DNA from: Siansivirga zeaxanthinifaciens CC-SAMT-1
GTDB taxonomy: Bacteria > Bacteroidota > Bacteroidia > Flavobacteriales > Flavobacteriaceae
NCBI RefSeq assembly: GCF_000941055.1
Contig: NZ_CP007202.1
Coordinates: 1,484,001 to 1,548,000, forward strand
Length of the DNA stretch: 64,000 bases
Direction of reading: 5' to 3'
Shown here: one piece after another, positions 53,601 to 61,555 of the stretch
How positions within the stretch are numbered: position 1 is the stretch's first letter
Layout: each line of letters begins with the position of its first letter
Translations under genes and position numbers: made by a program
Notes under the pieces: model-generated
What the model was told of the DNA's origin: nothing
Database searches by the model: none
Seen by the model: the letters and a program-made list of their open reading frames with translations, nothing else

Positions 53601-53914
53601 TTATCATGAGTGAGTCTAATTACAGTGATGCTTTTATTTTTCCATATATATACAAACAGAATGGTTTAGGAAAACTTGTTGGTATGCCAGTTCCAGGTAC
53701 AGGAACAGCAGTTTGGTGGGAACGTCAAATAGATCCAACCATTGTTTTTGGTATTCCTATGATTGCTACTATTGGAGCGGAGGGAAGACCAACCGAAAAT
53801 TTACAAGTAAACCCAGATATTGAAGTACCTTTACCCTATAACGACTTTTTAAGTGGGAAGGACCCACAGTTACAAACAGCAGTTAAAGAATTACTCTCAG
53901 ATATAAAAGAGTAA
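50675..53914 (+). CDS. Tricorn-like S41 family protease
   Basis: A 1079-residue protein with a Sec signal ending in NVQAQ. The N-terminal two thirds form one or two PD40/WD40-like propellers (ISPDGSTIVFSYHGNLY; YSHDGKTIAFASDR; WSPDGKTLLFSGERN; WALDGKMMVYASSRDG). A charged Lys/Glu linker (about 565-600) follows, then a PDZ domain near 790-860 and the C-terminal S41 core: VVDTRFNGGGWLHDDL and MSESNYSDAFIF, in which SDA is the likely nucleophile region. The layout matches tricorn, the large oligopeptide-degrading protease. It ends at a strong terminator shared with the convergent gene. Confidence 0.93.
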   Translation: MKTYFIIALFLLNYLNVQAQDEAQWLRNPCISPDGSTIVFSYHGNLYRVSSNGGDAVAITTGDAYDGYPIYSHDGKTIAFASDRYGNFDVFTIPAEGGLSTRLTFNSANDFPNDFTVDDQEVLFGSGREAPAASVRFPSPRLFLNLYKIPVTGGRPILVSAAGAESARYNNNGTKIVFQDRKGYEDDLRKHHVSSVTRDIWIFDVNKNTYTQITNFVGEDREPVFNNNASSIYYLNEKNGTQNLYKMDLSSKKDVLLTNFEDFPVRHLSISKNNTMAFTWKGSIYTFSEGSEPRKISIRVKDDSAYETIKNVDINDVSEFKVSPNGKEIAFVNRGEVFVTGVDDSRTKRITNTPEQERMVNWSPDGKTLLFSGERNNSWNIYKVTLTRPEETYFFASTTLKTEPLIATSAEEYQPKYAPDGKKVAYVKDRNILQVLDIETKKEVTILPEGHNYSYSDGDWDFEWSPDSKWLFVSDQKGFGFTRNTALLKADGTGDFIYPVNSGFGENEPHWALDGKMMVYASSRDGEKSLAYNGSSESDIYAVFLDQKAFDTYILSKEEYELFKEKEKETKKDSEEKEDDKKKDKKNAKDKKVEDLKINLENLDYRKIKLTINSSNISGYVLNKDASKLYYLSEFEKGYDVWVTEPRTKETKILAKLGGSPSGIQISEDNKTLFLSNNGQIIKLDADTGKTTNIKIDGDMLLDAAGERQYIFDHAWLQLKKKFYDPNIHGIDWQMYHDEYAKFLPYINNNYDFQQLLSELLGELNASHTGGRYTHRAKNADVTASLGLLFDENYTGDGIKISEVLSGGPLDNAESKIKKGAVILKINGEEIKADDNWNKYLNNINGKNILLTVKNGTTIFDEKVQPVSMRMQSELMYKRWVKLMEHKVDSLSNGKLGYVHVRGMNDGSFREVFDNVMGKNRDKKALVVDTRFNGGGWLHDDLNTFLSGNLYLKLAPQGNLLKGGESLTRWTKPSIVIMSESNYSDAFIFPYIYKQNGLGKLVGMPVPGTGTAVWWERQIDPTIVFGIPMIATIGAEGRPTENLQVNPDIEVPLPYNDFLSGKDPQLQTAVKELLSDIKE

Positions 53915-53916
53915 AT

Positions 53917-53947
53917 AAAAAAGCTTCCAATTTTGGAAGCTTTTTTT
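53917..53947. terminator. Terminator between the tricorn-like gene and the (formerly adjacent) serine hydrolase
   Basis: AAAAAAGCTTCCAA / TTGGAAGCTTTTTTT with a 2-nt loop, symmetric A/T runs. Before the IS256 insertion it would have served both convergent genes. Confidence 0.9.
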
Positions 53948-53986
53948 AATTTATCAAAGGTAGTATCTCACAAAGTGTGTAAAGTT

Positions 53987-54020
53987 AAAAATATCGAGGG
54001 TTGCAACCCTCGATATTTTT
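53987..54020. terminator. Perfect 34-bp palindrome inside the left end of the IS256 element
   Basis: AAAAATATCGAGGGTTG and its exact complement CAACCCTCGATATTTTT meet without a spacer, followed by more T's. It would act as a strong terminator against transcription entering the IS from the tricorn-like gene. The right end carries a related AAACCCTCGATTTTTAAC. Confidence 0.75.
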
Positions 54021-54047
54021 TTGTTTAATTTTAAAATTTACACACTT

Positions 54048-55244
54048 ATGAAGAAAGAAGATTTTCTAAACGACGATTTTTTAAAACAGTTTAAAACAGG
54101 AGACGAACTGACCTCCTTTCTAAAATCCATTCAAAAGCGAGGTATTGAAAAGATGCTAGAAGGGGAACTTGATGCTCATTTAGACTATGAGAAGCATCAG
54201 CAATCCGATAATAGCAATACCCGTAACGGCTATGGGTCTAAAAAGATAAAAACAGCTTTAGGAGAGACTAATATTAAAGTTCCCAGAGACCGGGACGCTT
54301 CTTTTAACCCTATGCTGGTTCCTAAACGCACTAACATGGTTGATGGCATAGAAAACGTCATTATCAGCCTTTATGCCAAGGGTATGAGTAATTCTGATAT
54401 TGAAGAGCAAATCCGAGAAGTTTACGATTTTGATGTATCCACATCTACCATATCACGTATCACAGATAAAGTTACCAATGATATTGTTGCTTGGCAAAAC
54501 AGACCTCTGGAGCCCGTATATTTAATTACTTGGATGGATGGCATCGTATTTAAGGTTCGGGAGAACTCCAAAGTCATTAACAAAACCATGTACATCGCCG
54601 TAGGACTGCGTAGAGATGGTAAAAAGGAAGTCTTAGGGCTTTGGTTGGGGAAGAATGAATCGGCAGCCTTTTGGATGAGTGTACTAACCGATATGAAAGC
54701 CAGAGGCGTTCAGGATTTGCTTATCACGGCCACAGATAATCTTAACGGTTTTACCGACACCATTAAAAACGTTTTTCCTGAATCTAAAACCCAAATCTGC
54801 GTGGTACACCAGATTCGTAATGCTTGTCGGTATGTTGTTTGGAAAGACAAGAAAGAATTTACAAAGGACATGAAAAGCATCTACGATGCACCCACCAAAA
54901 GTGCAGCAAAAGCCGCCCTAGAAGACTTTGCTCAGAAATGGGAACACAAGTACTCTTACGCTATTAAAAGCTGGAGAGATAACTGGGAAGAACTTACCGC
55001 TTTCTATGAATTTCCTTTAGAAATTAGAAAAATCATTTACACTACGAACCTTATTGAAAACCTTAATGGAAAAATCAGAAAATACACTAAAAACAAGCTC
55101 TCATTCCCAACAGATGAAGCTGTTATGAAGTCCACTTTTTTAGCCCTTAGAGAGGCTACCAAAAAATGGTCGATGCCTATTAGGAACTGGGGCATTATTT
55201 TAAACCAGTTTTTAACTATATTTGAAAAAAGGGTTCAACTTTAA
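54048..55244 (+). CDS. IS256-family transposase
   Basis: I use the ATG at 54048 ([11 protein letters not shown]). The product is 398 residues. The DDE residues are in [19 protein letters not shown] and [13 protein letters not shown], and C/HxxxH-type [13 protein letters not shown] sits between. Normal length for the family; the frame is intact, so the element may be active. Confidence 0.95.
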   Translation: MKKEDFLNDDFLKQFKTGDELTSFLKSIQKRGIEKMLEGELDAHLDYEKHQQSDNSNTRNGYGSKKIKTALGETNIKVPRDRDASFNPMLVPKRTNMVDGIENVIISLYAKGMSNSDIEEQIREVYDFDVSTSTISRITDKVTNDIVAWQNRPLEPVYLITWMDGIVFKVRENSKVINKTMYIAVGLRRDGKKEVLGLWLGKNESAAFWMSVLTDMKARGVQDLLITATDNLNGFTDTIKNVFPESKTQICVVHQIRNACRYVVWKDKKEFTKDMKSIYDAPTKSAAKAALEDFAQKWEHKYSYAIKSWRDNWEELTAFYEFPLEIRKIIYTTNLIENLNGKIRKYTKNKLSFPTDEAVMKSTFLALREATKKWSMPIRNWGIILNQFLTIFEKRVQL

Positions 55245-55264
55245 AAAAGTTAAACCCTCGATTT

Positions 55265-56362
55265 TTAACTTACACACTTTACGGGATAGTGTCTTATCAA
55301 ATCATTTATTTTTTTCCATAAATCATTATCGAAATTAGATAAAGCAAAATTTTCACCATCGGCAACATCACCCATTCTAACAATTACCAGTTTTTTACTA
55401 GGTACGATATATAATTTTTGGTCGTTTTTACCCAAAGCGGCATACATGTCTTGAGGCGCATCAGGTATTAGACTCCCCTTAAATTCAAATTGAGTTTGCG
55501 GTAAATGATAAGTAGATTTTCCGTTTAACCACCATAAGTAACCATAAGCTTCGTTAATATTTTGTGAGGTATTGGTAGCTTCATTTAAAAACAATTCGGG
55601 AACAATTTGTGTGGTTTCCCATTTCCCTTTGGCATAGGTTAATAATCCAAAACGTGCCATGCTTCGGGTGTCGCTCCAGTAAACGCTTAAACTATTTAAA
55701 TCTATCCAGTTACCAGTCATGCCTATTTTATCTCTCAATTTCAGGTTAAAATAGTTGGTCCAGGTTTGTTTACTTGATGCAGCAATAACATCTTGCATTT
55801 TAACATATACATTATGATATGCCCATCGTGTGCCAGCATCGGCAATGTATTTTAGGTTTTCAGGCGAGACCACATCACCTGCAGTATCATCTAAGCCCGA
55901 ATTCATAGAAAGAAGGTTTTTACAAGTTATTAAATTTTCTTTTTCCAAAGGAGCGCTAGTCCAACCCGTTCCAAGGTAAGTAGATACTTTGTTATTTATA
56001 TTTATAAAACCTTCATTTTGTGCAATACCAGATACAGCAGTAGTTAACGTCTTGCCGGCACTTGCCCAATACCAAATTTTACTTGCACTATGGTTATTAA
56101 AATAAGCTTCAACAACAATTTTTCCGTTGTGTAAAATAATAAAACCTTTGGTGTGTTTAGTTTCTAAATAATTTAATAATGGTGCTAAGGCGTTTTGGTT
56201 CCAACCTAATTCTGATATGGATTTTGTTTCCCAAGAACTCGAGTTTATAGGCGGAAAATAAATAGATTCATCATTAATATTGGTATCTAGGGGATTGTCA
56301 TCTTTTGAACAGCTTAAAATTAAAGTAAAACTTATAAGTACAAAAATAAGATGCTTTTTCAT
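55265..56362 (-). CDS. Serine hydrolase (beta-lactamase/PBP-like) lipoprotein, C-terminus altered by IS256
   Basis: I use the ATG at 56362 (MKKHLIFVL), which gives a lipoprotein signal (LILSC). The roughly 365-residue protein shows the class C-like fold: SxxK in WASAGKTLTTAV, YxN in WAYHNVYVKM, and a C-terminal segment AALGKNDQKLYIVPSKKLVIVRMG. It resembles esterase/D-Ala-peptidase-type members. The last residues RHYPVKCVS are coded by the IS256 end. Without the IS the frame would read INDLIN and stop, so the insertion replaced one residue by nine. Function is probably kept. Confidence 0.9.
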   Translation of the reverse strand: MKKHLIFVLISFTLILSCSKDDNPLDTNINDESIYFPPINSSSWETKSISELGWNQNALAPLLNYLETKHTKGFIILHNGKIVVEAYFNNHSASKIWYWASAGKTLTTAVSGIAQNEGFININNKVSTYLGTGWTSAPLEKENLITCKNLLSMNSGLDDTAGDVVSPENLKYIADAGTRWAYHNVYVKMQDVIAASSKQTWTNYFNLKLRDKIGMTGNWIDLNSLSVYWSDTRSMARFGLLTYAKGKWETTQIVPELFLNEATNTSQNINEAYGYLWWLNGKSTYHLPQTQFEFKGSLIPDAPQDMYAALGKNDQKLYIVPSKKLVIVRMGDVADGENFALSNFDNDLWKKINDLIRHYPVKCVS

Positions 56363-56471
56363 AAAAGTAGATTTGTGTATTAGACTCACTAATATATTAA
56401 AGGTTTAATTAATGTGTATCAATGCCTTATCTTAATCGTTAAATAGCATTCGTTAATCCATAATCATTGTG

Positions 56472-56479
56472 TATCTTTG
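56472..56479 (+). promoter_or_regulatory. Putative -7 promoter box of rimO
   Basis: TATCTTTG matches TAnnTTTG, 20 bp upstream of the rimO ATG. The -33 position holds only a TTC-like word. Confidence 0.5.
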
Positions 56480-56499
56480 CGCCCTGATTTATAGAAAGT

Positions 56500-57804
56500 A
56501 TGCGAACAAAATCTCTTAAAAAAAACAGAATAAATGTAGTAACGCTTGGTTGTAGTAAAAACGTTTACGACAGCGAAGTTTTAATGGGGCAATTAAAAGC
56601 CAGTGGTAAGGATGTAGTTCATGAAGAAGAAGGTAATATTGTTGTAATTAATACTTGTGGGTTTATTAATAACGCCAAAGAAGAAAGTATTAATACCATT
56701 TTGGAATTTATGCAAAAAAAGGAGGATGGAGAAGTAGATAAAGTGTTCGTTACTGGCTGTCTTTCTGAAAGATATAAGCCAGATTTAGAAAAGGAAATAC
56801 CCAATGTAGATCAGTATTTTGGTACTACAGAATTACCAGGTTTATTAAAAGCTTTGGGTGCCGATTATAAACATGAATTAATTGGAGAGCGTTTAACAAC
56901 AACCCCAAAAAATTATGCATATTTAAAGATTGCCGAAGGTTGCGATCGTCCTTGTAGTTTTTGCGCCATTCCTTTAATGCGCGGAAAACACAAGAGTACA
57001 CCAATAGAAGATTTAGTTACAGAGGCAGAAAAATTAGCTGCTAAAGGTGTAAAAGAATTGATATTAATTGCACAAGACTTAACCTATTACGGACTCGATT
57101 TATACAAAAAACGTAATCTGGCAGAATTACTTGAAGCGCTTGTTAAAGTTGAAGGTATCGAATGGATTCGTTTGCATTATGCTTTTCCAACAGGTTTTCC
57201 TATGGATGTTTTAGATGTTATGAATCGCGAGCCTAAAATTTGTAATTATTTAGATATTCCGCTTCAACACATTTCTGATGCTATTTTAAAAAGTATGCGC
57301 CGCGGAACTACCAAGGAGAAAACTACCAAGTTACTTCAAGAGTTTAGAGCAGCGGTTCCAGATATAACGATTCGTACCACTTTAATTGTTGGTTATCCGG
57401 GTGAAACGGAAGCCGATTATCAAATCTTAAAACAATGGGTTAAAGACATGCGTTTTGAGCGTCTGGGTTGTTTTACTTATAGTCATGAAGAAAACACACA
57501 TGCCTACACCTTAGAGGATGATGTGCCTGAAGAAGTAAAGCAAGAACGTGCCAATGAAATTATGGAAATTCAATCGCAAATATCTTGGGAATTAAATCAG
57601 CAAAAAATTGGTAAAACGTTTAAAGTCGTTATCGATAGAAAAGAAGGTAATTACTTTGTAGGTCGTACAGAATTTGATTCGCCAGATGTTGATAATGAAG
57701 TGCTTATTGATGCTACAACCACATATTTAAAAACAGGAGAATTTGCAACGGTGAAAATTACTGATGCTGCAGATTTCGATTTATACGCCGAAGTAATTAG
57801 TTGA
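56500..57804 (+). CDS. rimO: Ribosomal protein uS12 methylthiotransferase RimO
   Basis: A 434-residue radical SAM methylthiotransferase that adds a methylthio group to the conserved Asp of S12. The N-terminal UPF0004 domain has Cys in TLGCSKNVYDSE, NTCGFI and VTGCLSE. The radical SAM cluster is in EGCDRPCSFCAIP and the C-terminal TRAM domain follows (GKTFKVVIDRKEGNYFVGRTEFDSPDVDN). Normal length, intact. Confidence 0.96.
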   Translation: MRTKSLKKNRINVVTLGCSKNVYDSEVLMGQLKASGKDVVHEEEGNIVVINTCGFINNAKEESINTILEFMQKKEDGEVDKVFVTGCLSERYKPDLEKEIPNVDQYFGTTELPGLLKALGADYKHELIGERLTTTPKNYAYLKIAEGCDRPCSFCAIPLMRGKHKSTPIEDLVTEAEKLAAKGVKELILIAQDLTYYGLDLYKKRNLAELLEALVKVEGIEWIRLHYAFPTGFPMDVLDVMNREPKICNYLDIPLQHISDAILKSMRRGTTKEKTTKLLQEFRAAVPDITIRTTLIVGYPGETEADYQILKQWVKDMRFERLGCFTYSHEENTHAYTLEDDVPEEVKQERANEIMEIQSQISWELNQQKIGKTFKVVIDRKEGNYFVGRTEFDSPDVDNEVLIDATTTYLKTGEFATVKITDAADFDLYAEVIS

Positions 57805-57807
57805 AAA

Positions 57808-58296
57808 CTAATTACTCGGTGCTATTTTTACAGGAATATGAAACGACATTTCTCGGTCGATGCCTTCATCTGATACCACGTTGTTGTGAAAAACCAAATG
57901 ACCCGTTTGTGCTTCGCTAACTGTAAAATTTAAAGTAGCTATAAAGGCAGCTGGACCAGTTGTCATCCATTCTCCATCTTTAGAACTCATAATAGCAGAC
58001 CCTAACGATTTGTTGTTTTTATCAAATAATTCAACGGTTCCTAGTTCGCCTTCGTTTGCTAACCAAGCACCTTCAGAATTAATATTTAAGGTTAAGGGCG
58101 ATGTAATTGTTTGGTTTGCTTTTACATCAACGCTCGGGTGTTTCGGGTTGTCATCGGTAACTTCTATTTCAACTTCCGGTGTGTTTTCTTCAACCACAAC
58201 TTCATCGGTGGTTGTATCTTTTTTTGAGTCTTTACAACTTATAAACGATAGGGATATCAACGTTAAACTAAGTAATAGAATTTTAAAGTGTCTCAT
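57808..58296 (-). CDS. Lipoprotein with Gmad2-like immunoglobulin domain
   Basis: A 162-residue lipoprotein (LSFISC). After an acidic Thr/Glu/Val linker, the C-terminal 100 residues fit the Gmad2 Ig-like domain: QTITSPLTLNINSEGAWLANEGELGTVELFDKNNKSLGSAIM, GEWMTTGPAAFIATLNFTV and GHLVFHNN. The domain is found in spore germination and many surface proteins; its partner here is unknown. It overlaps the next gene on the same strand by 4 bp. Confidence 0.82.
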   Translation of the reverse strand: MRHFKILLLSLTLISLSFISCKDSKKDTTTDEVVVEENTPEVEIEVTDDNPKHPSVDVKANQTITSPLTLNINSEGAWLANEGELGTVELFDKNNKSLGSAIMSSKDGEWMTTGPAAFIATLNFTVSEAQTGHLVFHNNVVSDEGIDREMSFHIPVKIAPSN

Positions 58297-58496
58297 TTTT
58301 TTTGCGATTTTATAAATTGAACTAAAGAAATTATAATAAGAATAGCAAGAATTGGAAAAATTAATAATAAATCAACTCGAATTACAGGATCGGATGGTGG
58401 TAATGATTTTTCCCATACTTGCACAGTAATTTCCCAAATGATATAACCAATACAAGCAATAATAGTGAAGATTTGTGTTTTAGTTAGTTTTTTCAT
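58293..58496 (-). CDS. Small two-helix membrane protein
   Basis: I use the ATG at 58496 (MKKLTKTQIFTII) rather than 58574. The 67-residue product has two hydrophobic helices (FTIIACIGYIIWEITVQVW; LLLIFPILAILIIISLVQF) separated by a short polar loop with SLPPSDP. Unknown role. It lies just upstream of the Gmad2 lipoprotein with a 4-bp overlap, so they are probably translated together. Confidence 0.65.
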   Translation of the reverse strand: MKKLTKTQIFTIIACIGYIIWEITVQVWEKSLPPSDPVIRVDLLLIFPILAILIIISLVQFIKSQKK

Positions 58497-58605
58497 TTTG
58501 ATGGATGGTTTAAAGAAATTACTTTTATTTTGTTCTAATTTATTAAAAATCAACAAAATATTGATGCTTTTCATCTAAAAAATAAAAAATGAATCTTAGA
58601 TTTAA

Positions 58606-60264
58606 TTAAAACTGAAAATAAATAAATGGTTGAAAATCACTCGAAAATGCCTGATAACAAATAATACCTAAACATACCGCCGATAATACTTTTAATGCCA
58701 TGGGGCTATTGGCATAAGTGCTTTCAATTTTGTTTTTTATGGGTTGTGGTAACCAATGTGTAATATAACCTAAAAGCATAACCCAAAAAACAGCTTGATA
58801 ATTTTGTAAAATGTCTAAGGCATGCGACCAATCCATATTATTGGCTATTTGATTGTAAAATCTGGTTATATGCGCCATGCTTTCACCTCTAAAATAAATA
58901 CGGGTAAAGGTTATAAAAATGAAGGTGATTAAAATTTTCCAAATTCTAACCCCAAAATTATTTAGGTTTTCATACGGACTTATTTTTCTCCAATATTTAT
59001 AAACCAAAATACCTAAACCATTTAAACCTCCCCAAATAACAAACTTCCAAGAGGCGCCATGCCATAAACCACCTATAAGCATGGTTAACATAACGTTTAT
59101 ATTGGTATTTATATGGTTTTTTACTTTGTGGTTAAATATAGACCATATATATATTAATAAGGCAAGAACTAAAACTGTAATTTGAATTTGAATATTTCCA
59201 AAAGCGATTAAAACCCCAATAATAATTATAAATAGAATAATGTAAGAGGCTGCTGTACCTTGGCGATTTCCTCCTAACGGAATGTATAAATAATCGCGTA
59301 ACCAAGTGGATAACGAAATGTGCCAACGTTTCCAAAAATCTCCGGCATTTATAGCTTTATAAGGTGAATTAAAGTTTACAGGTAATTTGAAGCCCATAAG
59401 TAAAGCAAGACCAATAGCGATATCTGTATAGCCCGAAAAATCGCCATAAATTTGAAGTGAATATCCTATCATGGCCATCATATTTGTAAAACCAGAGAAC
59501 ATCTCGGGAGCATCAAAAACCCGATCTAAAAAATGCATCGCTATAAAATCGGCAAAAATCATTTTCTTTATGAGTCCTTTTAAAATCATGAACGTACCAG
59601 AATCGAAATCGGACTTCGTTATTTTTGTAGGCTCACCAATTTGTTCTACGAAATTTTCGGCACGAACAATGGGGCCCGCCACCAATTGCGGAAAGAAACT
59701 CACATAAAAACCAAAATCTAAAATAGATTTTAATGGTTTAATTTTTCTTCTAAAAATATCGACACTATAACTTATTGTTTGAAAGGTGTAAAATGAAATT
59801 CCTACCGGTAATATAATTTTATCTACTGTAAAATAATTCTGGTTGCTTAAGGTGTTTCCCCATTGAGCCAGCGTATTTATTACTTTATAATCGGTATTAA
59901 AAAGCGCATTAAATGAATCTGTAAAAAAGTAGGCGTATTTAAAATAACATAAAACGGTTAGGTTAATTACCACACTTAGCGTTACTAAAACATACCTTTT
60001 TACAGGATTGTCACTTTTGTAAATACCCTTGCCAATGGTATAATCTACAAGCGTAGAAAATATTAAAATGCCAATAAATAAGCCACTGGTTTTATAGTAA
60101 AAGAAAAGCGATATTAAAAACAGATAGCTATTTCTAAGAGCTATTTTTTTATAAACTAAAGCAAAAACAAAATATACACAGGCAAAGAATATCCAAAAAT
60201 TTGCTTGGGTAAAAATTAACGGAAAGGCTTCCGAAAACGTGAATATATCATGTATTCTATTCAT
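58606..60264 (-). CDS. MBOAT-family O-acyltransferase (AlgI/PatA-like)
   Basis: A 552-residue membrane protein with about 11 helices. Family motifs: FFPQLVAGPIVRAENF, KRWHISLSTWLRDYLYIPLGGN and the catalytic His of GGLWHGASWKFVIWG. It moves acetyl groups across the membrane for O-acetylation of an exported glycan, such as an alginate-like polysaccharide, or of peptidoglycan. It is coded downstream of, and overlaps by 8 bp, an SGNH hydrolase-like gene, with a second one before that. This is the standard three-gene O-acetylation unit. Confidence 0.94.
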   Translation of the reverse strand: MNRIHDIFTFSEAFPLIFTQANFWIFFACVYFVFALVYKKIALRNSYLFLISLFFYYKTSGLFIGILIFSTLVDYTIGKGIYKSDNPVKRYVLVTLSVVINLTVLCYFKYAYFFTDSFNALFNTDYKVINTLAQWGNTLSNQNYFTVDKIILPVGISFYTFQTISYSVDIFRRKIKPLKSILDFGFYVSFFPQLVAGPIVRAENFVEQIGEPTKITKSDFDSGTFMILKGLIKKMIFADFIAMHFLDRVFDAPEMFSGFTNMMAMIGYSLQIYGDFSGYTDIAIGLALLMGFKLPVNFNSPYKAINAGDFWKRWHISLSTWLRDYLYIPLGGNRQGTAASYIILFIIIIGVLIAFGNIQIQITVLVLALLIYIWSIFNHKVKNHINTNINVMLTMLIGGLWHGASWKFVIWGGLNGLGILVYKYWRKISPYENLNNFGVRIWKILITFIFITFTRIYFRGESMAHITRFYNQIANNMDWSHALDILQNYQAVFWVMLLGYITHWLPQPIKNKIESTYANSPMALKVLSAVCLGIICYQAFSSDFQPFIYFQF

Positions 60265-61555
60265 CTAATGTTTTGAAATTATGCATTAAAATTTCTGGAT
60301 TCTGGTAGGTTGATGTCGCCCATGCTTCAACAAAAGCTTCTAAAAATAAATCGGCTTTAATGTCGTAGCCTAAATAGGTAAAATGAATGCGGTCTTTGGG
60401 CATTAATTTATTTTTATACCATTTGTTTGATGAGCCTAAGCCCCCCATAATATCAAATAAATTCCAAACGGCCATGTGATATTTTTGGCCCAATTCTAAA
60501 ATAATTTGTTCTTGAATTTTAGTATTAGGATTTGGTTTTTTGCGTTTGTAATAATCATCGTTTGGAACCGTTAGTAAAATAGCACAATCCGGGTTGTTTC
60601 GCTGAATCATCCAAATAAATGCTTCATAATTAAGCCTAAATTCGTCAGCATTAAAATCGGCTGGTGGCATGTAGGCATCATTTGTTCCGATGGAAATAAT
60701 AAATAAATCGGGTTTGTATAAATTAAACTGATTTTCGAAAAACGCGCAGCGGTTGTATTTGTTAAAACTCGCTCCATTAACGCCAATACTGGTATATTCA
60801 ATGCCTGGGTTATCATTCATATACTCTAAGCCCATAAACAAAAATTCCGGGTTAACGGTGGTAGTATCTTTTAATGTAATCGCCACAGCAACCGAATCTA
60901 AGGTTTTTGTAAGTTGATATTCTTTATAAAAAGATGCCTTGTTAATACTTTCTGAAGCTACCAACGTACTATCCAAGAATTTTAATTGATAGTCGTCTTT
61001 CCAGGTGTTGCAGAAAATTCTTAGCTTGTTAAAATCGTATTTGTTTTTGGTGTAATTTCTATAGTTAGATTTTATGTAAATAGTATCTGCTTTTTCACGA
61101 AAAGCAGCCGTAATACCAGCTAAGCCCCACGCAATGCTATCTTTTGAAATGGAACATCGATAGCCTGTCCATTTAGATTTGTCGGCTTCAATTCTGTAAT
61201 TTATGGGGTTGTTTGTATGTGCTAAATGATAGGGGAATACGAATCCGCGTTGGCCTTGCATATTGAGACCGCTGTTATGAAAATAGGTTCGTAATTTATT
61301 AGAATAAATATCTGCTTGAATGTGAGAACCTCCAATATGAAAAATGTGAAATTTTTCTGGAGCCCCGTTGTATATTCTATTTAATTTTTCAAACATAACT
61401 TTAAATTGAGGCGATTCATTTACGTAATGAAGCCTGTTAGCCTCAAAATTTATTAAATGACCCAACGTAGGTTTAATGCTGTCTAACACATAATGTTGCG
61501 CCAAACAAAAATGAAAGTTCATTAGAATAAAAAAAGCAATTAGTAGGTGTTTCAT
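60257..61555 (-). CDS. SGNH/GDSL-like acyltransferase or esterase
   Basis: A 432-residue exported protein (signal ending near CLAQ). Block I is FHIGGSHIQADIYS, in which the usual GDS is GGSH, block III IISIGTNDAYMP, and block V DRIHFTYLGYDIK with the Asp-His pair. It probably transfers the acetyl group delivered by the MBOAT to the glycan. It follows a second SGNH gene without a gap and overlaps the MBOAT gene by 8 bp. Confidence 0.9.
   Translation of the reverse strand: MKHLLIAFFILMNFHFCLAQHYVLDSIKPTLGHLINFEANRLHYVNESPQFKVMFEKLNRIYNGAPEKFHIFHIGGSHIQADIYSNKLRTYFHNSGLNMQGQRGFVFPYHLAHTNNPINYRIEADKSKWTGYRCSISKDSIAWGLAGITAAFREKADTIYIKSNYRNYTKNKYDFNKLRIFCNTWKDDYQLKFLDSTLVASESINKASFYKEYQLTKTLDSVAVAITLKDTTTVNPEFLFMGLEYMNDNPGIEYTSIGVNGASFNKYNRCAFFENQFNLYKPDLFIISIGTNDAYMPPADFNADEFRLNYEAFIWMIQRNNPDCAILLTVPNDDYYKRKKPNPNTKIQEQIILELGQKYHMAVWNLFDIMGGLGSSNKWYKNKLMPKDRIHFTYLGYDIKADLFLEAFVEAWATSTYQNPEILMHNFKTLDE

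Larger units (their letters stand above)
53959..55293 (+). mobile_element. IS256-family insertion sequence, intact, 1335 bp
   Basis: The terminal inverted repeats share AAAGTGTGTAA, TTAAAAAT and TCGAGGGTT within about 40 bp, with G at both tips. The element is flanked by a perfect 8-bp direct repeat, TTATCAAA, at 53951-53958 and 55294-55301, as expected for IS256. It carries a single intact transposase gene. Its left end includes a 34-bp perfect palindrome. The insertion is beside the 3' end of the serine hydrolase gene. Confidence 0.95.
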
